From an uncultured Eubacteriales bacterium (GTDB taxonomy: Bacteria; Bacillota; Clostridia; Christensenellales; Aristaeellaceae), in contig CACXHB010000043.1 of assembly GCA_902767315.1 (NCBI GenBank), positions 1 through 64,000 of the forward strand: 64,000 nt of DNA, read 5' to 3'. Positions 7,554 to 16,261 of the stretch are shown here, one piece after another; the first letter of the stretch is position 1, and each line of letters opens with the position of its first letter. The notes below the pieces were generated by a model, which saw only the letters and a program-made list of their open reading frames with translations, had not been told where the DNA came from and ran no database searches. Made by a program: the position numbers and the translations under genes.

Positions 7554-8618
7554 ATGCTGAATCTCACCGGTCTTTTCGCCATTCCCGGAAGCGTGGAAAA
7601 GGTGGAGCCCTACGGCAACGGTCATATCAACCAGACCTATCTGGTCACCGCCGATTGCGGGCGATATATCCTCCAGCGCATCAATGATTCCATCTTCACC
7701 GACGTAGACGGCCTGATGCATAACATTCACGCCGTGACCGAATATCTGGCCGCCTCCGACCCGGATCCCCGGCATGTGCTGCGCATCGTGCCCGCCCGGG
7801 ATGGCGGCACCTATATCCGCAACGACAAGGGCTGCTGGCGGCTTTATAACTTCATCGAAAACAGCCTCTGCCTGGAAAAAGTGGGAACCGCCCAGGATTT
7901 CGAAACCAGCGCCTTCGCCTTCGGCGATTTTCAGCGCCGGCTGAAGCAGTTTCCCGCCTCCACGCTGACAGAAACCATCGCCCGCTTCCACGATACCCCC
8001 GACCGCTACCGCATTTTCCGGGAAGCCCTGGAAAAGGACCCCCTGGGCCGCGCAAAGGACGTACAGCCGGAGATTGAGTTCGCCCTGGAGCGGGAAAAGG
8101 ACGCGGGAATTATGATGGGCATGCTGAAAAAGGGCGAACTGCCCCTGCGGGTGACCCATAACGACACCAAGCTCAATAACGTATTGCTGGACGCGGAAAC
8201 CCGTCAGCCCCTGTGCGTCATCGATCTGGATACGGTGATGCCCGGCCTGGCCGGCAACGATTTCGGGGATTCCATCCGCTTTGGCGCCACCACCGGCGCG
8301 GAGGACGAGCGCGATCTGTCCAAAGTGAATTTCTCCATGCCCTTCTATGAGGCCTATGCCCGGGGCTTCCTCCGGGGCTGCGGCGCGGACCTGACCTCGG
8401 CGGAATTGCAAACCCTGCCCATGGGCGCAAAGCTTATGACCCTGGAATGCGGCGTGCGCTTTCTGACGGATCACATTCTGGGGGATACCTATTTCCGCAT
8501 TCATCGGGAAAATCATAATCTGGATCGCTGCCGCACCCAGTTCAAACTGGTGCAGGATATGGAAGGCCGCATGGACGACATGCTGCAGGTGATTTCCCGG
8601 CTGTCCGGACGAATCTGA
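7554..8618 (+). CDS. N-acetylhexosamine 1-kinase-like phosphotransferase
   Basis: 354-aa aminoglycoside-phosphotransferase-fold kinase. Motifs are GHINQTYLV in the glycine-rich loop region, the catalytic HNDTKLNNVLLD near residue 202 and the metal-binding IDLDTVMPG near residue 223. This arrangement and the start (NGHINQTYLV...YILQRIN) are like NahK, which phosphorylates GlcNAc/GalNAc at C1 in the lacto-N-biose pathway. It directly follows a nucleotidyltransferase, which supports an anomeric kinase role. A related kinase is at 53062-54168. Choline or homoserine kinase activity cannot be excluded from the fold alone. Confidence 0.8.
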   Translation: MLNLTGLFAIPGSVEKVEPYGNGHINQTYLVTADCGRYILQRINDSIFTDVDGLMHNIHAVTEYLAASDPDPRHVLRIVPARDGGTYIRNDKGCWRLYNFIENSLCLEKVGTAQDFETSAFAFGDFQRRLKQFPASTLTETIARFHDTPDRYRIFREALEKDPLGRAKDVQPEIEFALEREKDAGIMMGMLKKGELPLRVTHNDTKLNNVLLDAETRQPLCVIDLDTVMPGLAGNDFGDSIRFGATTGAEDERDLSKVNFSMPFYEAYARGFLRGCGADLTSAELQTLPMGAKLMTLECGVRFLTDHILGDTYFRIHRENHNLDRCRTQFKLVQDMEGRMDDMLQVISRLSGRI

Positions 8619-8644
8619 ATTTACAAAGGGGAGGGGAATACCCA

Positions 8645-9520
8645 ATGAAACTGGGCGCACTGGAGGCCGGCGGCACCAAGATGGTGTGCGTGCTCGGCGA
8701 TGAAAACGGCAATATTTTCGAAAGAGTCAGCTTTCCCACCCGGGAACCGGCGGAAACCATGCCGGATATGGTGCGGTTTTTCCGGGAAAAGGGCGTTGAA
8801 GCCCTGGGCGTGGGCAGCTTCGGCCCCCTGTGCCTGAATCCCCACGCGCCCAATTATGGCAGCATTACCACCACGCCCAAGCCCGGCTGGCGGGATTATC
8901 CCCTGGCCCAGACCTTCCGTCAGGCCCTGGGCGTACCGGTGGAAATCGATACTGACGTCAATGCCGCCGCCTTGGGCGAAGCGCTGCTGGGCGCGGGCCA
9001 GGGGGTGGATACCCTGGTTTATTATACCGTGGGCACCGGCGTAGGCGGCGGCCTGTATTCTCAGGGAAAGCTGCACCATGGCCTGGTGCATCCGGAAATG
9101 GGCCACATGATTCTGCGGCCTCACCGCAGCGACCCCACCCCGGAGGGCTTCTGTCCCTATCATAAGGGCTGCCTGGAAGGCATGGCCGCCGGCCCCGCCC
9201 TGGAAAAGCGCTGGGGAAAGCCCGCCCGTGAACTTCCGCCGGAGCACATCGCCTGGAAAATCGAAGCGGAATACCTGGCGCAGATGTGCGTCAATACCAT
9301 CGTCATGCTTTCCCCGGGGCGCATCGTCCTGGGCGGCGGCGTGATGCATCAGCAACAGCTTTTCCCCATGGTGCGCCGCCGGACGCTGGAATTGCTGGGC
9401 GGTTACGTGGCCGCGCCGGAAATCGTGGATCACATGGATTCCTACATCGTGGCCCCCGGCCTGGGCGATAACGCCGGCGCGGTGGGTTCGCTGATGCTGG
9501 CCCGGAGGGCGCTGCAGTGA
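8645..9520 (+). CDS. ROK-family fructokinase
   Basis: 291-aa ROK kinase. ATP-binding motif GALEAGGTKMVC at the N-terminus, catalytic region EIDTDVNAAALGE, VGTGVGGGL, and the zinc-site region HRSDPTPEGFCPYHKGCLEGMAAG, which is characteristic of ScrK/GmuE-type fructo(manno)kinases rather than glucokinases. The likely reaction is fructose to fructose 6-phosphate. It lies 26 bp downstream of the anomeric kinase and overlaps the following gene by 4 bp. Confidence 0.85.
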   Translation: MKLGALEAGGTKMVCVLGDENGNIFERVSFPTREPAETMPDMVRFFREKGVEALGVGSFGPLCLNPHAPNYGSITTTPKPGWRDYPLAQTFRQALGVPVEIDTDVNAAALGEALLGAGQGVDTLVYYTVGTGVGGGLYSQGKLHHGLVHPEMGHMILRPHRSDPTPEGFCPYHKGCLEGMAAGPALEKRWGKPARELPPEHIAWKIEAEYLAQMCVNTIVMLSPGRIVLGGGVMHQQQLFPMVRRRTLELLGGYVAAPEIVDHMDSYIVAPGLGDNAGAVGSLMLARRALQ

Positions 9521-10161
9521 AAACGATCCCGCTGCGCAGTGAAAAGGATCTGACGCAGGCCGTTGAGGAAATCGGGCTTTTGCCCCTGTTTGCCGGTAAA
9601 ATTCCCGGATTTTCCGCGGAGGAAATGACGCCCCGGGACATGTGGTTTCAGGATGGGGTGGAAGGCCCCTGGGAATGGCGGGAAGCTCTGGCCGCGGAAG
9701 GCCGGGTGGTTTACGCCAAGCTCTTCCACGGCAAGGCGGGCTTCGTCAGCCGGGAGCTGTTCGGACACCTGGCCAATTATCGCCGTCAGGGCTATGATTT
9801 CGACGCCCGGGTGGACGACGGCCTGGCCCGGGAACCGGAACGGCGGCTGTACGCGCTGATTCAGCAGGGCTGCGGCCGTTCCGACGACATGCGCAGGGCC
9901 TTCGGTGGAAAGGGACTGGAAAGCGCGCGCACGGCGCTGCAAATGCAGACCTATGTCGCCATTTCCGGCTTCGAACGCCATATCAACCGCCGGGGCGAGC
10001 CCTACGGCTGGGCCATGGCCCGATACGCCCTGGCAGAAGACCTTTTCGGCGATCTGTGTGTCTCCGCCTATGATTTCGCCCCGGAAGCATCCCTGGAAAT
10101 CCTCTGCCGGCGCCTGTCCGGTTGGCTGACCTACGATCAGGCGCTGTGGCTTTTGCAATAA
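9517..10161 (+). CDS. AlkZ-related protein, unknown function
   Basis: 214-aa protein matching what I recall of the clostridial 'AlkZ-related' family: DMWFQDGVEGPWEWRE, VYAKLFHGKAGFVSRE, YRRQGYDFDARVDDG, LQMQTYVAISGFE and GEPYGWAMARYALAEDLFG. AlkZ/YcaQ proteins are winged-helix DNA glycosylases, but this shorter relative has no known activity. GTG start at 9517 overlaps the fructokinase stop (GTGA). Its place within sugar genes may reflect only operon packing. Confidence 0.65.
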   Translation: MKTIPLRSEKDLTQAVEEIGLLPLFAGKIPGFSAEEMTPRDMWFQDGVEGPWEWREALAAEGRVVYAKLFHGKAGFVSRELFGHLANYRRQGYDFDARVDDGLAREPERRLYALIQQGCGRSDDMRRAFGGKGLESARTALQMQTYVAISGFERHINRRGEPYGWAMARYALAEDLFGDLCVSAYDFAPEASLEILCRRLSGWLTYDQALWLLQ

Positions 10162-10180
10162 GGAGGGAAATTCTGCGCCT

Positions 10181-10999
10181 ATGCCCGCCAAGAAAAAACA
10201 GAGCTGGTTGGAAAAAAACTGGCCCTTTCGCCATACGGAAACCCGCCTGAACGCAGACACCAATCTCATCAAACTGGTGGCCATGATCACCATGCTCATC
10301 GACCATCTGGGGGCGGCGGTTTTTCCTCAATATCGGATTCTGCGCGTCATCGGCCGCGTGGCCTTTCCCATTTATGCCTATTGCATCGCCGTGGGCTGCG
10401 CCTATACCCGCAATATCGGCCGGTATCTGGAACGTCTGGCCATTCTGGCGCTGATTTCCCAGCCCATTTACGTGCTGGCCCTGCACCATACCAACAGCCT
10501 GATGTATGCCTGTTCCTTCGCACAGGACCCCCTGCGGGCGGCGTTTTCCTTTTATGTTTACAGCTGGAAAGACCCCAGCATTCTGCTTACCCTGATGGTA
10601 GGGGTGGGCGCCATCTGGGCGCTGCGGGAACGAAAGCTGTTCACCCTTCTGCTGGTGCTTCTGCTGACGTATCTTTTGAAGGATTCGCTGGATTACGGCC
10701 TGAAGGGCGTTTTCCTGATGCTGCTGTTCTACATGTTCCTGAACGCCTGGTATCTGTCCCTGCCGCTGGTGGCGGCGTATATGCTCTGGTGGGGGCTACA
10801 GGGAGGCGCGTACCATGCCTTCGGCCTGTCCTTTGGCATCCAGATTTTCGCGCTGCTGGCCCTGCCGCTGATCTATATTCCCATGCGTTCGGAAATCCGG
10901 CTGAATAAATGGCTGTTTTACGCCTTTTACCCGGCGCATCTGTGCCTGATTTACCTGATCGAGCGCTGGGGCGACTTGATGAATCTGGTCTTCGGATAA
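10181..10999 (+). CDS. TraX-family membrane protein
   Basis: 272-aa polytopic protein with about eight hydrophobic helices. The N-terminal part LIKLVAMITMLIDHLGAAVFP...LRVIGRVAFPIYAYCIAVG is the hallmark of the TraX family, named after the F-plasmid pilin acetylase but common as a chromosomal gene in Clostridia and related to acyltransferase-3 proteins. The ending FYAFYPAHLCLIYLI also fits. Likely acyl transfer to an envelope component; acceptor unknown. An AAGGAGGG site lies 15 bp before the ATG. Confidence 0.85.
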   Translation: MPAKKKQSWLEKNWPFRHTETRLNADTNLIKLVAMITMLIDHLGAAVFPQYRILRVIGRVAFPIYAYCIAVGCAYTRNIGRYLERLAILALISQPIYVLALHHTNSLMYACSFAQDPLRAAFSFYVYSWKDPSILLTLMVGVGAIWALRERKLFTLLLVLLLTYLLKDSLDYGLKGVFLMLLFYMFLNAWYLSLPLVAAYMLWWGLQGGAYHAFGLSFGIQIFALLALPLIYIPMRSEIRLNKWLFYAFYPAHLCLIYLIERWGDLMNLVFG

Positions 11000-11012
11000 A
11001 CGAGGTGTATCT

Positions 11013-11840
11013 ATGAAATTCGATCTGCTTTCCGCCTGCCGCGAGAAGACGCTGGTAGCCGCCCATCGGGGCTCCGCCTCCGGCAACATCCCCTGCAACA
11101 CCCTTTCCTCCTATGAAGCCGCCCTCTACCAGGGCGCGGACATGATCGAAATCGACGTAGCCCGCTCCGCCGACGGCGTGCTTTACGTGTTCCATCCCGG
11201 CATGGAGCGTGCCCACCTGTACTCCGCCCGGCTCATTCGGGACATGACCGCGCAGGAAGTGGACTCCCTGTGCCTGGTGAATCAGGACGTAACCCCCACC
11301 CAGTTTCACGTCTCCCGGCTGGACGAGGTGCTGGACCGGTTCAAGGACCGGTGCTATATCAATATCGATAAATTCTGGATGTGGCCGGATGAAATCGCCC
11401 GGCGGGTGCGCGCCCACGGCATGGAGGATCAGGTGCTGGTGAAAACCGACGCCGACCCCGCGGTGTTCGACCGGGTGGAGCAGGTGGCGCCGGATCTGCC
11501 TTACATGATTATCGCAAAGCAGCAGGATGATTATTCTGAGCAGTTGAAGAAGCGGAACCTGCGCTATGTGGGCGTTGAGGCGCTGTTCACGGAAGAGACC
11601 GCGCCCATCTGCAGCCCGGAATACATCGACCGCATGCATCAAATGGGCCTGATCGTCTGGGCCAACGCCATCGTCTATTCCTATCGTGCGGTGCTTTCCG
11701 CCGGCCATAACGACGATATCTCCGCCCCGGGCAATCCCGACGCGGGCTGGGGCTGGCTGGCCCGCCGGGGCTTCGATATTTTGCAGACCGACTGGGTCAT
11801 GCCCTGCGTGCAGTATCTGCAGTCCATCGGCAAGCGCTGA
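11013..11840 (+). CDS. Glycerophosphodiester phosphodiesterase family protein
   Basis: 275-aa GDPD TIM-barrel protein. Catalytic residues are visible in AAHRGSASGNIPCNTLSSYEAA, MIEIDVARSADGVLYVFHPG and KCYIN-like segment RCYINIDKFW, with a final ILQTDWV. There is no signal peptide, so it is cytoplasmic. The family hydrolyses glycerophosphodiesters to glycerol 3-phosphate and an alcohol. The phosphate donor could come from lipid or teichoic acid turnover. Neighbours are a TraX-like membrane protein and a sugar acid dehydratase. Confidence 0.88.
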   Translation: MKFDLLSACREKTLVAAHRGSASGNIPCNTLSSYEAALYQGADMIEIDVARSADGVLYVFHPGMERAHLYSARLIRDMTAQEVDSLCLVNQDVTPTQFHVSRLDEVLDRFKDRCYINIDKFWMWPDEIARRVRAHGMEDQVLVKTDADPAVFDRVEQVAPDLPYMIIAKQQDDYSEQLKKRNLRYVGVEALFTEETAPICSPEYIDRMHQMGLIVWANAIVYSYRAVLSAGHNDDISAPGNPDAGWGWLARRGFDILQTDWVMPCVQYLQSIGKR

Positions 11841-11866
11841 CATGCGCAGAAAACGGAGGAATTTCC

Positions 11867-13015
11867 ATGAAAATCCGTTCCATCGAACTGTTTAAGGTCC
11901 CTCCCCGGTGGCTGTTTCTGAAAATGACCACCGAATCCGGCCTGGTGGGCTGGGGCGAACCCGTGGTGGAAGGCCGCGCCGACACGGTGGCCGCCTGCGT
12001 CCGGGAAATGTCCGAGGCCCTCATCGGCAAATCCGCTGAGGAAATCGAAGATACCTTCCAAATGCTCTATCGCACCGGCTTTTACCGGGGCGGCCCGGTG
12101 CTTACCAGCGCCCTTTCCGGCATCGAGCAGGCCATGTGGGATATCAAGGGCAAGGCCCACGGCATGAGCGTCTATCAGATGCTGGGGGGCAAATGCCGGG
12201 ATCGCATTCAGGTGTATCGCTGGATCGGCGGCGATCATCCCCGGGATACCGCTGCCGCCGCGAAAGAGGCCCTTTCCCAGGGCTATCACGCGGTGAAAAT
12301 GAACGGCACGGACGAACTGAAGTGGATCGACGACCACAAAAAGCTGGACGAAACCGTGGATCGGGTGGCCGCCATCCGGGAAGCCGTAGGGGATCAGCTG
12401 GGCATCGCCGTAGATTTCCATGGCCGGGTGCACAAAACCATGGCCAGGCTTTTGATGAAAAAGCTGGAAGAATACGACCTGATGTTCGTGGAAGAGCCCG
12501 TGCTCACGGAAAATGAAGACGAATTTCTGGAATTCTCCCGCACGGTTAATATCCCCATCGCCACCGGCGAGCGCAATTTCACCCGCTGGGGCTTTAAGCG
12601 CATGCTCACCCGGGGCGGCGTGGACATTCTGCAGCCGGACGTGAGCCACTGCGGCGGCATTCTGGAAATGCGAAAAATCGCCGCCATGGCCGAGGCCTTC
12701 GATGTGGCCGTCGCGCCTCATTGCCCCCTGGGGCCCATCGCCCTGGCCGCCTGTCTGCAGGTGGATTTCTGCACCCCCAACGCCTTTATTCAGGAACAGA
12801 GCCTAAATATCCACTATAACGCCGGATACGACCTGCTCAAATACATGGAAAACCCCGAAGTCTTCCGCTACCGGGACGGCTATGTGGACCTCATGAGCGA
12901 ACCGGGCCTTGGTATCCGGGTGGACGAATCCTATGTGCGTCAGATGGCCCGAGAGGGTCACAATTGGCATAACCCCATCTGGCGGGACAGTGACGGCGTC
13001 ATCGCGGAGTGGTAA
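11867..13015 (+). CDS. dgoD: D-galactonate dehydratase-type enolase-superfamily enzyme
   Basis: 382 aa, the same length as E. coli DgoD and similar throughout: WLFLKMTTESGLVGWGEPVVEGRA, FYRGGPVLTSALSGIEQAMWDIKGK, the acid/base H in VDFHGRV, metal ligands in VEEPVL and TGERNF, and APHCPLGPIALAACL near the end. The expected reaction removes water from D-galactonate to give 2-keto-3-deoxygalactonate. No kinase or aldolase of that pathway is adjacent; an FAD oxidoreductase and MFS carrier follow. A related sugar acid is possible. Confidence 0.85.
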   Translation: MKIRSIELFKVPPRWLFLKMTTESGLVGWGEPVVEGRADTVAACVREMSEALIGKSAEEIEDTFQMLYRTGFYRGGPVLTSALSGIEQAMWDIKGKAHGMSVYQMLGGKCRDRIQVYRWIGGDHPRDTAAAAKEALSQGYHAVKMNGTDELKWIDDHKKLDETVDRVAAIREAVGDQLGIAVDFHGRVHKTMARLLMKKLEEYDLMFVEEPVLTENEDEFLEFSRTVNIPIATGERNFTRWGFKRMLTRGGVDILQPDVSHCGGILEMRKIAAMAEAFDVAVAPHCPLGPIALAACLQVDFCTPNAFIQEQSLNIHYNAGYDLLKYMENPEVFRYRDGYVDLMSEPGLGIRVDESYVRQMAREGHNWHNPIWRDSDGVIAEW

Positions 13016-13026
13016 GGAGGCTTTCC

Positions 13027-14775
13027 GTGGAATACGAAACGATTTTCCATTCGGCGGATCTGTGCGTGGTGGGCGGCGGCATGGCGGGCTTTTGCGCCGC
13101 GGTGGCCGCTTCCCGGCATGGAGCGAAGGTGGTGCTGATGCAGGAGCGTCCCATGCTGGGCGGCAACGCTTCCAGCGAAATCCGCATGTGGATTTGCGGC
13201 GCTCATGGCGCAAACAATCGGGAAACAGGCATTCTGGAAGAAATCATGCTGGAAAACCTCTATCGCAATCCCGCTCTGAATTTCCATATCTGGGACGGGA
13301 TTCTGCTGGAGTGGGCCCAGCGGGAAGAAAACCTCACTCTGCTGCTCAACTGCACGTGCACCTCCTGCGAAATGTCCGGAAACCGCATCGCCTCCGTCAC
13401 CGGCTGGCAGATGACCACCCAGACCTGGCGGAAGGTAGAAGCAAAGCTGTTTGCGGACTGCTCCGGCGACAGCGTGCTTGCGCCCCTTTCCGGGGCGAAA
13501 TTCCGGGTGGGCCGGGAAGCCCGATCCGAGTTTGACGAGGATATCGAGCCCGAACAGGCGGATCGGCACACCATGGGCCTGAGCCTGCTGATTCAGGCCC
13601 GGGAACAGTCCCGCCCCTGCGGCTTTACGCCTCCCGGGTGGGCCTATCATTTCACGGCGGAACAGCTGCATCATCGCCTGCCCAACATGGAAGATCCCAT
13701 GGAAAATTTCTGGTATCTGGAATTGGGGGGCATGGGGGATTCCATCGCCGACACCGAAAAAATTCGGGACGAGCTTTTGAAAACCGCCTACGGCGTGTGG
13801 GATTATGTAAAAAACGCCCCGGAAAATAAAGAGAAAAACAAATATTGGCAGCTGGATTTCCTGGGCATTCTGCCCGGCAAGCGGGAAAGCCGTCGCTATG
13901 AGGGCGATTTGATGCTGAACCAGCGCCAGGTGCAGGCGGGCGGCGTCTTCCCGGACGTGGTGGCCTACGGCGGCTGGCCCATGGACGATCATGACCCCAT
14001 GGGGTTCCACGGCCAGGCCCATCCCAACGTCAACCATCCCACCCCCGCGCCCTACGGCATTCCGTATCGCTGCCTGTATTCCCGCAATGTGGAAAACCTG
14101 CTCTTCGCCGGGCGGAATATCTCCGCCACTCACGCGGCCATGAGCTCCACCCGGGTCATGGGCACCTGCGCCATTCTGGGCCAGGCCGTGGGCGCCGCCG
14201 CCGCCCTGGCGCTGCAGGTGGAAACCAGCCCCCGGGGCGTGTATGAAACCCAAATGGATCAGCTTCAGCAGACGCTTCTGTGGGACGATTGCTTCCTGCC
14301 CGGAATTCCCAGAAAGGTCAGCCCCCTGGCGCTCCGGGCCCGGCTGGACCCGGCCTATGAACCCCTGCGCCGGGGCCGCGATCGGGACAGGGCGGGGGAG
14401 GAAGCCGGCGTTTTCCTGGAAAAGGGTGCGTGCGTGGAATATCGCCTGGAAAAGCCCGCTTTCGTTCGGGAAGCCCGGGTGATTTTCGATAGCTTTCTGG
14501 ACCGGGAACTGCTGAACCGGCTGCCTTTGCGGAATATGCTCTGCAACCGGGCCCGGAATCTGCCGGAAGCCCGCCTGCCGGAAAGCCTGGTTCGCGCCTA
14601 CCGACTGGAGGCGATCACGGCGGCGGGGGAACGCCTTTTGCTGGCGGAGGACGACCAGAGCCATTGCCGGCGGCTGTGCGTGCCGGTAAACGCCGAAATC
14701 AGCGCTCTGCGCCTGACCTGTCTGGATACCTGGGGCGCGGAAAAATGCCGGGTGTTTTCCTTTGATTTCCGGTAA
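13027..14775 (+). CDS. FAD-dependent oxidoreductase (FAD_oxidored family)
   Basis: 582-aa flavoprotein. The Rossmann motif LCVVGGGMAGFCAAVAASRHG lies near the N-terminus, followed by MLGGNASSEIRMWICGAHG, typical of the FAD_oxidored (pfam12831-like) group. A second nucleotide-facing block is NLLFAGRNISATHAAMSSTRVMGTCA. A C-terminal 170-residue domain after KVSPLALRAR is less conserved. The GTG at 13027 is chosen because GGAGG lies 6 bp upstream; an in-frame ATG at 13009 lies inside dgoD. Substrate unknown, but the dehydratase and MFS neighbours suggest a sugar or sugar acid. Confidence 0.85.
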   Translation: MEYETIFHSADLCVVGGGMAGFCAAVAASRHGAKVVLMQERPMLGGNASSEIRMWICGAHGANNRETGILEEIMLENLYRNPALNFHIWDGILLEWAQREENLTLLLNCTCTSCEMSGNRIASVTGWQMTTQTWRKVEAKLFADCSGDSVLAPLSGAKFRVGREARSEFDEDIEPEQADRHTMGLSLLIQAREQSRPCGFTPPGWAYHFTAEQLHHRLPNMEDPMENFWYLELGGMGDSIADTEKIRDELLKTAYGVWDYVKNAPENKEKNKYWQLDFLGILPGKRESRRYEGDLMLNQRQVQAGGVFPDVVAYGGWPMDDHDPMGFHGQAHPNVNHPTPAPYGIPYRCLYSRNVENLLFAGRNISATHAAMSSTRVMGTCAILGQAVGAAAALALQVETSPRGVYETQMDQLQQTLLWDDCFLPGIPRKVSPLALRARLDPAYEPLRRGRDRDRAGEEAGVFLEKGACVEYRLEKPAFVREARVIFDSFLDRELLNRLPLRNMLCNRARNLPEARLPESLVRAYRLEAITAAGERLLLAEDDQSHCRRLCVPVNAEISALRLTCLDTWGAEKCRVFSFDFR

Positions 14776-14815
14776 TCGAAAGCGCCGCCATTACAAAAGA
14801 GATGGGAGATACTCA

Positions 14816-16153
14816 ATGCGCAATAAACTGCAATGCTTTTTCCGGGATGCTCGCGGCGCGTGGGCGGCGCGGGATTTTCAGGTGATGATGCTTTTCGCCC
14901 TGGAGGGCCTGCTGCTGCAATTCGCCACCTCGGTCAAGGCCTTCGGCAATAACCTTTTTGCCACCAATCTGGGGGCCACGGATACCCAGATCGGCCTGAT
15001 TCAGACGGTGGGCTGCGCGGTGACCGTGGCGCTGCTGGTGCCGGTGGGTGTGCTTTCCGACCGGAGCCGCAACGCCAAGACCGTGCCCATGGCGCTGTTG
15101 CTGCTGGGCGGGGTCATGTTCGTGCTGGAAAGCCTGGTTCCCTGGATGGGCGGCGGCCGCATGGTTCTGTTTTTCGTGTTTATGGGCCTGTCCGTGGGCC
15201 TTTTCGGCGCGTACGGCGGCCAGTGGCAGTCCATGTTCGGCGACCTGGTGCCCATTCAGAAACGCAACCGCATCTATGCCCTGCGCAGCCGGCTGATGGC
15301 GGCTCTGGGCATTTTTGTGCCGGTATTCTGCGGCGTGGCCATGTCGCTGCAAGATTCTGCTCAGGGCAAATTAGGCGTGCTCAGCGTGTTTTTCCTGCTT
15401 TCCGGGCTTCTGATGATCGCGGAGGCCTTCGTGGTCTGGAAAATCCCCGGCGGCCGCCGCACCCCGGAACAGATGCAGGCCATGGAACGCTTCAGCCTGA
15501 AAAATCTGGGAGAGGCCCTGCTGGGGGCGGTGAAAAACCGGAAATTCATGAGCTTTGTGGCGGTTTCCATGTTTCTGTATCTGGGCTGGCACCTGGACTG
15601 GAGCCTGTGGTACATCGCCCAGGTGAAATACGCCCTGCTGTCGGAAGCACAGCTGTCCTATTTTAACGCCATTTGCAGCATCCTGCAGGTGTTCTCCCTG
15701 GGGGTCTTCGCCCGGCTGAATCAGAAAAAGAGCGTGCACTTCACCGTCTGCGTGGGTGCCTTCGGCCTGTCGCTGTATCCGGCGTATATCCAGATCATCT
15801 TCTCCGTGCCCGCGGCCGTCCGCCCCTGGACCTTCATCGGCCTGTGCGTCACGGCCAATATGCTGGAAGCCTGCCTGGCCATGTGCCTGGTGCAGATGCT
15901 GCTGGAAGTGGTGCCGGAACGCCACCGTTCCCTCACTGTGAGCCTGTATACCGTGCTGACCACCCTTTCCAATTGCATCATGCCTCTGGTGGGCGTGCGC
16001 ATTTACGTGGCCCTGGGGTCCGATCTGCGGGCCATGCGCATCTTCTTTCTGCTGGAAGGCGTCTTGCGTATTTCGGCCTTTGTGGTGCTGGCCCTGCGTT
16101 ACCGGCGCATGAAGTGCTCCGGAAACCTGGTCAATCCCCTGGCGACGGAATAA
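14816..16153 (+). CDS. MFS transporter
   Basis: 445-aa protein with about 12 hydrophobic helices. The loop after helix 2 has GVLSDRSRNAK, the MFS A-like motif, and helix 1 includes GNNLFATNLGATDTQIGLIQ. The ATG at 14816 follows GGGAG. The gene is last in the run from 6635, with a terminator directly after. Likely imports the sugar or sugar acid handled by the dehydratase and flavoprotein just upstream; this is inferred from position only. Confidence 0.85.
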   Translation: MRNKLQCFFRDARGAWAARDFQVMMLFALEGLLLQFATSVKAFGNNLFATNLGATDTQIGLIQTVGCAVTVALLVPVGVLSDRSRNAKTVPMALLLLGGVMFVLESLVPWMGGGRMVLFFVFMGLSVGLFGAYGGQWQSMFGDLVPIQKRNRIYALRSRLMAALGIFVPVFCGVAMSLQDSAQGKLGVLSVFFLLSGLLMIAEAFVVWKIPGGRRTPEQMQAMERFSLKNLGEALLGAVKNRKFMSFVAVSMFLYLGWHLDWSLWYIAQVKYALLSEAQLSYFNAICSILQVFSLGVFARLNQKKSVHFTVCVGAFGLSLYPAYIQIIFSVPAAVRPWTFIGLCVTANMLEACLAMCLVQMLLEVVPERHRSLTVSLYTVLTTLSNCIMPLVGVRIYVALGSDLRAMRIFFLLEGVLRISAFVVLALRYRRMKCSGNLVNPLATE

Positions 16154-16159
16154 ATTCGA

Positions 16160-16187
16160 GGTCCGCGCCTGTGCGGGCCCCTTTTTT
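16160..16187 (+). terminator. Rho-independent terminator after the MFS gene
   Basis: GGTCCGC (16160-16166) pairs, with one wobble, with GCGGGCC (16173-16179), followed by a T-run at 16182-16187. Confidence 0.85.
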
Positions 16188-16261
16188 CACCCGCGGCATT
16201 GCTCTGCGCATACCTTGCCATGGTAACTTTCTTTTCATTTCGCTTCAAAGGAGGTCGCTTC

